Positions 42,997-54,300 of a DNA stretch of 64,000 bases are shown here, in pieces. Position 1 is the stretch's first letter, and each line of letters begins with the position of its first letter. The DNA comes from Tanytarsus gracilentus (taxonomy: Eukaryota; Arthropoda; Insecta; Diptera; Chironomidae), in NCBI GenBank assembly GCA_038502055.1, contig JAXRKN010000044.1, positions 8,564,501 to 8,628,500 on the forward strand, written 5' to 3'. The notes beneath the pieces were generated by a model. It made no database searches. It was not told the DNA's origin and saw only the letters and a program-made list of their open reading frames with translations. Both the position numbers and the translations under genes were made by a program.

Positions 42997-44221
42997 ATGG
43001 AGCCGAGTACGCACGATGATGTTGTCACTATGGTGGACATTCTTAACGAGGAAAAAGGTAAATTAAGAATTAAAAATGGCTCTTGGGGGAAAAAAACAAC
43101 TTTTTAAAAAAATTTTAAATGTTTTTTTTTTCATAGAAATTACCGAACAATCTGATGCCGTTTTGAGTGGCAGTGATGAGCAAAAATGTACATATTTTCA
43201 AGGATATGTTAAGCGTCAAGCACTCTACTCTTGTTTATCGTGCGTACCATCTGCTCGCACTAATCCCGAATTGGCCATCAGCTGTTGTCTTGCCTGCTCG
43301 CTCGCTTGCCATGCTGATCATGACCTCGTCGAGCTGTATACGAAACGTAATATTCGATGTGATTGTGGCGTTAAAACTGGAAGTTCATCGTGCCAAGTTG
43401 ATCCGACTAAGAAAATTATCGGTGATCAGCCGAACGCCAAAAATAGCTACAATCAAAACTTCTCGGGCACATACTGCACTTGTCATCGTCCATATCCAGA
43501 TCCAGAAGATCCCGTCGATGACGAAATGATTCAATGCATTGTTTGCGAGGATTGGCATCATTCGAGACATCTCAATGCAAAAATACCCGATAGCAGCCTG
43601 TACGCCGAGATGATTTGTGGCTCGTGCATGGAGAAAAATGATTTCCTTCTCGACTACAGCGGCAATGCCGTTCAGGTGGTCAATGAAACTCTAAATGATT
43701 CCACATTGAACATCACAAGTCTCGATGATTCCACAGTTGCCGATGATGAGACGGCCAAGAAGAAAATTAAACTCTCTGACGACGCTTGCCATCGTCCTAA
43801 ATCATCGTCTTTGAATAATGAGGGTCGCGATAAGGCAACATTTTGGCGCGATGAATGGAGAAAAGATCTCTGCAAATGCTGGCAATGTGTCAAGATGTAT
43901 GATGAAAAGAAAGTCGAATTCTTGCTCGATCTCGAGGACACAACTCATTGCTATGAGGAGAAGGGTAAGGAGAAAGGACCCAAAAAGACCATGTACGAAA
44001 ATCAACTCGATGCATTAGCAACTCTTCCTCACGTCAATCAAATCAACGCCATCGCATCCTATACTCGAATGAAGGATAAGCTCTTTGAATTTCTTCAAAC
44101 ATTCGTTGTCGGAAATAAAATTGTTACAGAGGAGGACGTCAAACGATTCTTTCAAAATATGAAAGAAAATGAGGGACAGAATAGCAGCAGCGTTCCTCAA
44201 CCACAACATTTTTGTCGCTAA
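42997..44221 (+). CDS. UBR7: UBR7-type E3 ubiquitin ligase (UBR box + PHD finger)
   Basis: Two exons join in phase to 381 residues: 42997-43057 and 43137-44221. A UBR zinc box spans roughly residues 45-115 (CTYFQGYVKRQALYSCLSC, CLACSLACHADHDLVELYTK, IRCDCG). An atypical PHD finger follows at about 130-190 (GTYCTCHRPYPDPEDP, MIQCIVCEDWHHSRHLN). The second half has the conserved WRDEWRKDLCKCWQC-type segment. UBR7 acts in the nucleus on histone H2B and lacks the N-degron binding of other UBR proteins. Human UBR7 has 425 residues. One Cys/His-rich cluster per domain is complete. Confidence 0.95.
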
Positions 44222-44265
44222 TTTTTTTCATTTCCACTAATTTTTTTATGCACACTTAAAATTCC

Positions 44266-44271
44266 AATAAA
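44266..44271 (+). terminator. Poly(A) signal of UBR7
   Basis: AATAAA 45 bp after the UBR7 stop codon. Confidence 0.6.
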
Positions 44272-44289
44272 ATTCTAACGGAAAAATAA

Positions 44290-47060
44290 AATTTAAAATT
44301 ATTGAAGGGAACGTCACTGTGTTGACAATCATTGCTGCAAGGGCATTCGGAACCCCTCGATAGAAAAAGAAAAGATCAGAAATTTTTCAGCTCCGAATAA
44401 AAATTCAAAAAAGCAGGATTTAATAGTGATAACTCTAAAGAAAACATAATAGGATTACACATAACACTCTTCTCTACGATAATATCGATGGTAAGATATG
44501 GATTACACTCGATTTCGTGTGTTTTTAGCGAAATGAAAATTGTCGCAGAAGAAAAAAATGGCCAGACACAAAAAAAAAGTCTTTCGTCATTCGTGTTCAT
44601 ATTTTCAATGTCTTTTTCGCGACTTTTGCATACGTTTAAAAGTATAACAAGCGACAAGCTGTTTCCTAATTGCATTTCACGGTAGACTATTTAAATATTG
44701 TACTGTCTATTTTTTTTGATGAGTTAATTACGTTACTTAGTCATTATTATCAAATCCATATGCGTGCGTGTGAGTAATGTCATTTGCAGTGGATATTATT
44801 TAAAGAAAAATATATTGATTTATTTCGCTCGCATATGTAGAAAGACAAAGAATCAATCCATTCGTGCACACTAAAGAAGAAGAAAATTATTGTATAAAAA
44901 AATGAGATGTACAGACCAATGCGAGAAATATATATAAGTGGTTACCTTGGAATCAAAAGCTCACGAAAAAAAATAAGAGTTTTCAATTGAACTCACATAA
45001 AATACACACTCTGTGCTTCAATCATAAATCGAATGACGTACACGTGCTGGCTGAAAGCGATAATAATTTAAATATGTGCCACTACTCTGCTGCTGCTGCT
45101 GTTCAATCGCAATTTTCTCATCCAAAAATCTCAATAGACTATCTATATACACACTGAGCATGTATGTGGAATGTGTGTTTCAAAAAAGTTCTTTGTTCTG
45201 TTTCGACAGACGGCGGTGATTGAAAAAAAAATAAATATTTCTTCGCGTTTATATTATTTGTGCATGCAATTACTAAATGCCATAACTATTTTATTTCGTA
45301 TTATGCAACATGCAATGAATGTGTGATTAGATTATAAACGATTATACTTGCAGTTATGAAGATAAATACACGATGAGATTAATTAAAGCGAGTTCTTCGA
45401 TTTCAAGTTCATTGAAACGTGAAGCGAGAAAGCTCTCTTGTAGAAGTTTGTACATAAAAATAGCGAACAATGTGTATATTTTTGTGTCTCTTGAACAAAA
45501 AAAAAGAAGTTTACTAACAAAATTTAGCGATGACTAAATGCCTTGCGGTAAAATCTGAACCATTTCTCTAGCTAATTGACAAACCGTTGAAAGTAAGATG
45601 TTTAAATTTAAAGCTCATGTCAATCAGCATGTGTTTCCGCAAGGAAAGAAATATATTTCGTTGTTTCACGATCAAGAGACAACAAAAAAATCTTCCTCTC
45701 TTCGTTCGTGTACACAAAATAAAAGTATTTGGAATCAGGCCAACAAAAGGCCATGACAGTAATTCTTTGAGTCTCACTCTCGTTCACTCGCTTTTCTTGT
45801 GGCCGCACACAAAATAATAAAAAAAAATTATATTCTCATATTATTTTATTTTATGGTAAAGTGTGCGAAAAAAAAATTGAGTTGATGAATGAACAACGCA
45901 ATAATTAACACATTGAACGCAACATTTTTGAAGAAGAAGAAAGAGAGCTTTAAACCGGAAGTAAATGAGCAGACTTTAAGTTTTACTTTTCGTATTGGTC
46001 TCTCATTCGTTCAATTTATTGATTGAATAGTTTACGGTCGAAGCGAACATAAAGAAAATGAATAATTTATCTCTGACGAGCACGCAGCAGAGTGGTGCAT
46101 TATAATATTTTTCTTTTTGGTTCGCTATACGCAATTTTAATTTTACAAAAGTTTTCGATTTTTATCGACTCAGTTCTAAGAGAATCATTTACAAAAAAAA
46201 AATGATTATTTTATCTGGCATTTCGTAACCACAACAAAATAAAAGTTCATGCACGCTCCGAAAAATGAGTGAAAATCATAATAATAGCAAATAACAGTTT
46301 GAGCAAGTGGCAGCACAGCAAGTGAAGTCGCAGTGTGTGTGTGTGTATTTATGATTAAACAGTGAGTGAGGCGGGAAAGAAAGTGTAGGAAGCTGGTTGG
46401 AACTTCCTATTCGCTTGTGCTTCTTTCTTTCAACTATACGTCTTAAATTTGTTCATTTTCTTGTGCGTCTATTTTTTGTTTTTCACATATGAGTGCTCAG
46501 CTGTGCGTCAGTTAAATAATAAAAATAGTACCGTGTGCCAGAGATTATGTTGGAGAGAAATTATTATTAGAAACATGGAATTTTTCGGTTTCGCTCGGTA
46601 ACTTTTGAGGGTCTCACTATCTATCATCATAAGTAGTTTTATTTTTGGTGTTCTAAATAAAAAAAAAAAAATTTTCAAACTAGTTTCCATAAGTAAGCAC
46701 GAAATCTCGCATCCAATATTGACTCTTTTCTACTACGTCGCAGCGCTAACTTAGCTAAGCCAAAGGCACATAAAGAGAGAAGAAAAAAATCATATGATCA
46801 ATCTACTTGAGATTTAACCACAGCTTCAGTGTTTTCACATCGTCTGTGACTATTTTCACTTTCTCTTTGCGCGATATAAACGCACCCACAAAATGGGCAT
46901 TAATTTCTTATTATCTTTTCTCTTCTCTTTACAGTAGTTTAGTTTTTAGTTCAACACCACATTTAAAGTTAAGGTTCGCGAAAGCTTCCTTCGACAAGAA
47001 AATCATACAATAAAATATTTCCCCGAAATATAAAGTCGACCACAATAGCGAATAACAGCA
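44290..47060. other. Large intergenic region, no gene seen
   Basis: 2.8 kb of AT-rich sequence with short, motif-free frames on both strands. It probably includes the promoter and 5' UTR of the Zucchini and HECTD1 transcripts; the region near 47040-47107 looks like a 5' UTR ending in a donor site. Confidence 0.5.
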
Positions 47061-47107
47061 GTGGAAACATATAATAACATCATCAACAGTAATCACCGTT
47101 TGAAAAA
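47041..47107 (+). other. Candidate 5' UTR exon end for Zucchini and/or HECTD1
   Basis: CAG/AAC-rich sequence ends in AAAAA|GTAAGT (donor GT at 47108). Two acceptors could use it: TTTTTTTAG near 47295, just before the Zucchini start codon, and TTTTCCAG at 48350, directly before the HECTD1 start codon. The 5' boundary is unknown. Confidence 0.4.
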
Positions 47108-47324
47108 GTAAGTTTTTTTGTTCGAGATATCATTTTATTACGAAATGTTTCACATTCATGGCAAACAACTTGAAAATTTCTTTCTCTCTCTCTAAATCTG
47201 TTTACAAATCTTTTTCGGCTGTTTTTTCTTTTTCTTTATTGCTAAATTGAAATTTTATGCTCTTGCCTCTTTTCTTTTTATTAATTTTTTTAGTTGTGTG
47301 TTTTTTTTTATATAAGCAAGAGCT

Positions 47325-48032
47325 ATGAGTTTATCAAAAATTCTCAAATACACCGCACTCGGCCTTGCTGGCTTTATTGTCGCCGGAGAGATATACTATA
47401 AAATTGTGGAAATTGTTAAGGAAAAGATTGTCACGCCAGACGAAAATCGTGAGATTTGTGAGGCCTTTTGCACGCAGGGCGAGAAGAACAGAAACACCTA
47501 TCTTACTCGTCAAGTAAAGTTTGAGCGCGAGGAGACACTCTTCATCACGGAGGTCCTTGAAAATTTAATCAGATCCGCACAGCGACAAGTTCACGTGGCC
47601 ATGTACATTTTCACAAATCGAAATTTGTTCGAGGCACTGAAGGATGTGCGAAAACGCGGTGTCAAAGTTTATATAATTGTCGATCATACAATGGAATCGG
47701 CAAGTGGCTCTCAAGTTCAATATATGCAGAGGAGCGATATGAATGTAAAAATATATTCGCGAGCAACAATGCACCATAAATTCTGTTTGATCGATGCACC
47801 GTCATGCGATGAAGAAATGGAAATATTTTCGGTAATCGATGAAGTTGGAGGAGGAGACTTGGAATCGCGCAGGAGAATTTTATTTCCAAAACATGGCTTA
47901 TTGATTACGGGCTCGCTAAATTGGACACGCGAGGCATTGATGAGTAATGTTGAAAATATCATTATTACTTCGGATCTAAAGCTGATCAAAGACTATCAGC
48001 GTTTCTTCTACGATTGCTGGAACGAATCATAA
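47325..48032 (+). CDS. zuc: Zucchini / PLD6-type mitochondrial phospholipase D-family nuclease
   Basis: Intronless, 235 residues. N-terminal outer-membrane anchor (YTALGLAGFIVAGEIYYKIV, about residues 8-28), then a single PLD domain: EVLENLIRSAQRQVHVAMYIFTNRNL, the HKD motif MHHKFCLID near residue 148, and the partner motif GSLNWTREAL near 204. One HKD per chain means it acts as a dimer. In animals this protein is either the endonuclease that makes phased piRNA 5' ends (Zucchini) or a cardiolipin hydrolase, on the mitochondrial surface. The Cys pair in REICEAFC is what I can see of the zinc-binding insert. Followed 320 bp later by the HECTD1 start codon. Confidence 0.92.
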   Translation: MSLSKILKYTALGLAGFIVAGEIYYKIVEIVKEKIVTPDENREICEAFCTQGEKNRNTYLTRQVKFEREETLFITEVLENLIRSAQRQVHVAMYIFTNRNLFEALKDVRKRGVKVYIIVDHTMESASGSQVQYMQRSDMNVKIYSRATMHHKFCLIDAPSCDEEMEIFSVIDEVGGGDLESRRRILFPKHGLLITGSLNWTREALMSNVENIIITSDLKLIKDYQRFFYDCWNES

Positions 48033-48350
48033 CTTCAGAAATTTTATTACATTAAACTGTGAATCTCTCGCTTAAAACGTTCCAAATAAACTGCATTTAT
48101 CATTTTACATAAAAAAATTTAGTACAAAAGAAAATTGGCGTTTAATCTTATATGTCTAGATTAGACTCATGTGAGAGCATCAAATTTCAAGCACATAATA
48201 TTTGATATTAGTGAGCTTTGACTTTTTTTCATTGCCATGGAAATTTATTATATTATTTAAAACAGAAAGAGAGAAAAAATTCCAATAGTAAATTAATTTT
48301 CGCATAACTTTGAAGACATAATTAAATTTATCTTTCATTAATTTTTCCAG

Positions 48351-51300
48351 ATGAGTGACGTTGATCCAGAAACACTACTGGAATGGCTGTCAATGGGTCA
48401 GGGTGATGAGAGAGAAATGCAATTAATTGCACTCGAACAACTCTGCATGTTACTTCTCATGAGCGACAATGTCGATAGATGTTTCGAAAGCTGTCCACCA
48501 CGCACCTTCCTCCCAGCACTTTGCAAGATTTTTCTCGACGAACTTGCGCCAGAAAATGTGAGTTATATAAAACTTTTTAAATAATTTTTCAACTAAAATT
48601 TATTTTTTGAAGATTTTGGAAGTTACGGCAAGAGCGATCACATACTATTTAGACGTTTCGGCCGAGTGCACTCGCCGCATTGTTGCTATTGATGGCGCAA
48701 TCAAAGCGATTTGCAATCGTTTGGTAATATTCGATCTCAGCAATCGAACGAGCTGTGATTTGGCTGAACAATGCATAAAAGTCCTTGAACTCGTCTGTTC
48801 ACGTGAAGCGGGTGCCGTGTTTGAAGGCGGCGGCTTGAATTGCGTTCTCACCTACATTCGCGATAATGGATCACAAATTCATAAAGACACACTCCACTCG
48901 GCGATGATTGTAGTGTCGAGATTGTGCAGTAAAGTGGAGCCGCAGGGTGTAAATATACAGACATGCGTTGAAAGCCTAAGTACACTGCTTCAGCACGAGG
49001 ATGCACTCGTGGCTGACGGTGCTCTAAAATGCTTTGCATCTGTTGCTGATCGTTATACGAGAAAAGGAGTTGATCCAGCGCCTTTAGCCGAATATGGACT
49101 AGTAGATCATTTAATTAATAGACTTAGTAATGCGGGAGGCTCTGCCGCGTCCACCTCGTCTGGATCATCGCAGAGTCAAAATAAATTAAGTGTAGCGGCA
49201 TCAAATGCACCAAAAGCGCCAGCAGATCCGGGCAAAAGGTAACTTTTTCAATTGCTAAATAGTCGTGAATACTAATTTTATTAATTTCACTATAGTTCAA
49301 GCAAATCATCGCAGTCAATTGCAACAACAATATCCCTATTGTCGACACTTTGCCGAGGCTCACCGAGTATAGCTCACAATTTGTTGAGATCCAAATTGCC
49401 GGAAGCTATGGAGAGAGCACTAAAGTCGGAAGATGAAAGATGCATTTTAGATTGCATGCGATTAGCTGACTTAATTCTATTGCTCCTTTTTGAAGGAAGA
49501 CAAGCACTTGGTCGAATTGGAGGCTCACAAGGTCTGGTTCCGAGAATTAGACGTGCTGATTCAAGTACCGAGAGAATTCATCGTCAATTGATTGACTGTA
49601 TCCGAAGTAAAGACACTGAAGCTTTAATTGAGGCCATTGAGACGGGTGGAATTGATGTAAATTGTATGGACGATGTCGGTCAAACTCTCCTCAATTGGTC
49701 CTCTGCTTTTGGCACTCTCGAAATGGTCGAATTTTTATGTGAAAAGGGTGCCGACGTCAACAAGGGTCAGCGAAGTTCATCGCTTCATTATGCATCGTGC
49801 TTTGGACGTCCAGGCATCGCTAAAGTTCTCCTAAAACATGGAGCCAATCCTGATTTAAGAGATGAAGATGGAAAGACGCCTTTAGATAAGGCGAGAGAAC
49901 GACCCGAGGAAGGTCATCGTGAAGTCGCTGCAATTCTACAATCGCCTGGCGAGTGGATGACTTCATCAATTCGAAATGATCCCAGTGATCCGAATGAGAC
50001 GAGTGAGCCTCGTGGTGACCCGGAAATGGCACCCGTATACTTGAAATTTTTCCTTCCCGTTTTCTGCAAAACATTTCAGAGTACAATGTTGTCTAGCGTT
50101 AGACGATCTAGTCTTGGTAAGATTTATCAATTTTTAATAATTTTAATTTTTAACAAATTGTTCAATTAATAAAGGTTTGATTAAAAAGATGGTTCAATAT
50201 GTCCAAAAAGATGTATTGGGAAATTTGTGTGCTGAACAAACGGATCCTAACTTGGGAACACTCTTGGTTGAGGTTGTTGCGAGTGTTCTCGATAATGAGG
50301 TGAGTTAATCGATTTTAAATGCGCCGAATTGAAATTACATTATATACACACCAAAATATACGTCGGAAAAAAAATATAACTAGAACCACACAAAATTATG
50401 GACAAGCATGTGAAATTCATGTGATATGGAAACTATAACACGAATGATAATTAATAATTTTTTAATCTTTTTCTCTCTCTCTCTCTCTTTCCTTGTTGGA
50501 ACAAATTTGACATTCACACACATTTATAGATTGACTACAGTTGGCCTCCCTTGCCCACTAGTAAAAGTAGTTGTTGTACAATGTTTCCAAAGAAATTTAA
50601 TGGCTGCTTAATGGGGCCACCGACGAAAGAAGCACTTGTGCAAACTTTAAAGCAACGCCAATGGCGTTACATTTTACCTCCTTCGTCTACCATTAACAAT
50701 TGGTCGTTGAAATTTAGTGGTTCGGTAAATCTCCTCTCTTTGATTTCGTTTTCTTTAAAATCCTTCCCAATATTAAAGCTCTCAAATAATGCATATAAAC
50801 ATTTTGATAATTCGATGTGACATTTTAACGTGTGACTTAATTTATGATATATAAGCATGAAATTAACTTTCTCTATCTATCTACTTAAAAAAACTACTTT
50901 ACTTTTCATATCATGCTGGCATTTAACTCTCATTTTAAAATTTGATCTTTTTTAAAAAAAAATCTCTCATTTCGCACACGCCAATAATAATAATAATGAC
51001 CAATTGTTAATTGTATAAAAAAATTATATTTATTTTCAATCGTTTCCATCTCATTGAGTGATCTCGATGTGCGTGTGTTTGTGCGTTTTAATGTGTGCTC
51101 TTTTTTTCAATACGCGTGACTCATTTGATGAAATCATTTTTGACTTTTCTTTTTAGGATGACGAAGATGGACACCTTGTTGTTTTGACAATAATTGAAGA
51201 GTTGATGAATAAGCGTCAAGAGGAATTTTTAGATCATTTCGCGAGACTCGGAGTGTTTTCGAAAGTCCAATCGTTGATGGGCTCAAATGGTGACAGTGAC

Positions 51301-54300
51301 AGCGATGTCATTCGCTCACAGGAAGAGCCGACAACTAGTCGTGCTGCAAAAGGTATACATTTTTTATTGCTTTAAAATTTCTTTATTCTTAAAGAATTTT
51401 TTTTATTTAGATCCAGCGACACCTGGCACAAGTGGTAATGCCGAAGGTCAGGAAGATGCAAAGGAAATTCTTCCAGGAAAAGGTAACAACTAATAAACTT
51501 AAACCTATGAACCCTTAAAATTCACGCATTCTTTTACATCATCTCAATGTCTTGATTAGCTTATTTCTGGCATGAATGGAGCATTTGTCGTGGTAGAGAT
51601 TGCTTATATGTTTGGTCAGATTCGGCAGCGCTCGAGCTCTCGAATGGCTCAAACGGATGGTTCCGCTTCATTCTCGATGGCAAATTGGCAACAATGTACT
51701 CGAGCGGAAGCCCCGAAAATGGCAACGATAGCTCAGGTAAGAATTAATTTAAATGTAATTAATTAGTTAACTTTTTTGTGCACGTATGACTCACTCAAAA
51801 TTAACTGATTGTGTTTTACTCTTGTTTTTTAGGAAAAAATCGCTCAAGCGATGCGCTTTCGAGTGAAGGTGAGAAGTGTTTTTTGTGCTAACAAATAATT
51901 ATTGCTATCATGCAAAAATCATTCACCATTAAATTTGTTTTGCGTGCTAAAAGCTAATTTTGACTCTATTAAATTACAGAAAATCGTGGTGAATTCCTTG
52001 AGAAACTTCAAAGAGCACGTGCCGCCGTGCGACAAGCAAATCCATCTCCAATTCTCTCCACTCCCGGACCTCTTCGAATTGTCGTCGGCAATTGGGTTTT
52101 GAATAGTCAAAAAGAAAATCATTTGCATATCAACAACTCTGAAGGTCATCAAGTAAGTTAATTGTGAAATTGTAATAAAAATATTGTAATAAAATATTCT
52201 TTCAATTTAGGTTACAATCCTTCAAGACGATCTTCCCGGATTCATTTTCGAGAGTAATCGTGGCACCAAGCATACATTTACCGCTGAAACAACACTCGGA
52301 CCAGACTTTGCATCTGGCTGGACAAATGTACGAAAGAAGAAATTACGCTCGAAGGCCGAAGCGCAGAAATGTCAAGTTAAAAATCTTGCTCGTGACCTCT
52401 ACAATCGATATTTCAAGGCCGCTCAAGCCGTTCCGAGAGGTGCAGTCGCTAAACTCTCACATATCGTGCGTAAAATTGAGTTTGCTCTCGACGAACAATG
52501 TATACCGACCCAAAATCAACAAAACATTGGAGAAATTACGAAAATGTCATCGTGGCAGGATAAACTGCGTTCAGCCCTCAACGAATTGGCTCAACTCTTG
52601 CATAGTGATAGTGTGATTAGTGCTTATGAGATGCATAGCTCTGGATTAGTTCAAGCATTGGTTGCCGTGCTCTCGAAAAGCTGCTGGGAGTTGGGAATGA
52701 ATAGAAATAAAGCGGGACGTTATCAGAAACAACGAATTGCAATATTTAAAGATTGCATGTTCAAAAACAATAAGAATACGGCGAGTGTCTTAGTTCAGAA
52801 ACTTGTCGCTGTCCTCGAAAGCATTGAAAAATTGCCAGTTCATCTCTACGACTCGCCAATTGGCGGATACGGTATTCAAATTCTCACAAAACGATTGAGA
52901 TTCCGTCTCGAGAGATCGGGTGACACGCTCTTTGATAGAAGTGGACGAAATTTAAAAATGGAACCACTCACGACTGTCGCTCAACTCAACAAATTTCTCC
53001 TTAAAATGGTCGCAAAACAATGGTACGACATGGATCGATCGAGTTTCCTCTATTTGAAAAAATTAAAGGACGGCAAAGTGAGCACATTTAAGCATCAACA
53101 CGATTTTGATGAAAACGGAATCATCTTCTTTATCGGTAGCAATGGAAAATCAACAGACTGGGTAAATCCGGGACAATATGGCTTAGTTTCAATCACAAGC
53201 TCAGAAGGTCGCACTCTTCCCTATGGTAAACTCGAGGATATTCTCTCGCGCGATAGCATCAGCGTTAATTGTCACACGAAAGATAACAAAAAGGCATGGT
53301 TCTCCATCGATTTAGGAATGCACATTGTACCGACTGCATATACTTTGCGACATGCTCGTGGCTATGGACGTTCAGCACTTCGTAATTGGCTCTTTCAAAT
53401 GTCAAAAGACGGCGTCAATTGGGTCAATCTAGTCACGCATAATGAAGATAAGAGTCTGGTAGAGCCTGGATCTACATGCACATGGCCAGTTGATTGTCCT
53501 CAAACGGAAGAGGCACAGAGTGGCTATCGACACATTAGAATTCAACAGAATGGAAGAAATGCATCGGGACAGACTCACTACTTGAGTTTATCGGGCTTTG
53601 AAGTCTATGGTAAAGTGATTTCCGTTTGTGATGATATGCAGCGTACTGTTGTGAAAGAAAATGAGGCGAAAATGAGACGTGAGAGACGTCAAATAAGGTC
53701 ACAATTGAAGCACTTTACGGCTGGTGCTCGTGTTTTGAGAGGTGTCGATTGGCGTTGGGACGATCAAGATGGCACAACAGAGGGAACGGTTACTGGTGAA
53801 ATTCATAATGGATGGATAGACGTCAAGTGGGATCATGGCCTAAGAAATTCCTATAGAATGGGTGCCGAAGGAAAATATGATCTTAAATTGTCGAACTCTG
53901 ATAACCTACCCAATTTCGATATCTCGACGAGTTCAACGGCGTCGACTAAGAAAGGCGAAAAAGGAAATTCTTTGAACAGTCGCAAATCAAGCTCAACACC
54001 AAGTTTACCGGAGGCAACGGAGGGAAGTAAGACTTCAGTGGCGTCAACTGATCAGGCTGCATCTGCAGATAATTTAACATGGAATCAAGTCGAGGTTATT
54101 GCTGAAAATGTTCTCTCATCAGCACGTTTAGACATAGCCAACTCGAGTGTCGATGGTAGTGTTGGAAATGCTGCAGACGTATCACACTCGCTCCATTTAC
54201 CCGACTTGTCAACCATAAACTCTTCAAGCTTCTCGTTGTCTGATCTCGCCACAATTACGGAGAACTTATCGCTCAGCGACACAGCCGGAATTGACGAAGC

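Noticed and set aside
45568..45817. Opposed frames of 62-76 codons in the 44.3-47 kb spacer
   Set aside because: Short, mutually overlapping on both strands, no motif, no initiation context.
52260..52616. Plus-strand frame of 118 codons overlapping HECTD1
   Set aside because: Out-of-frame shadow; the HECTD1 frame through this exon is continuous and matches the family.
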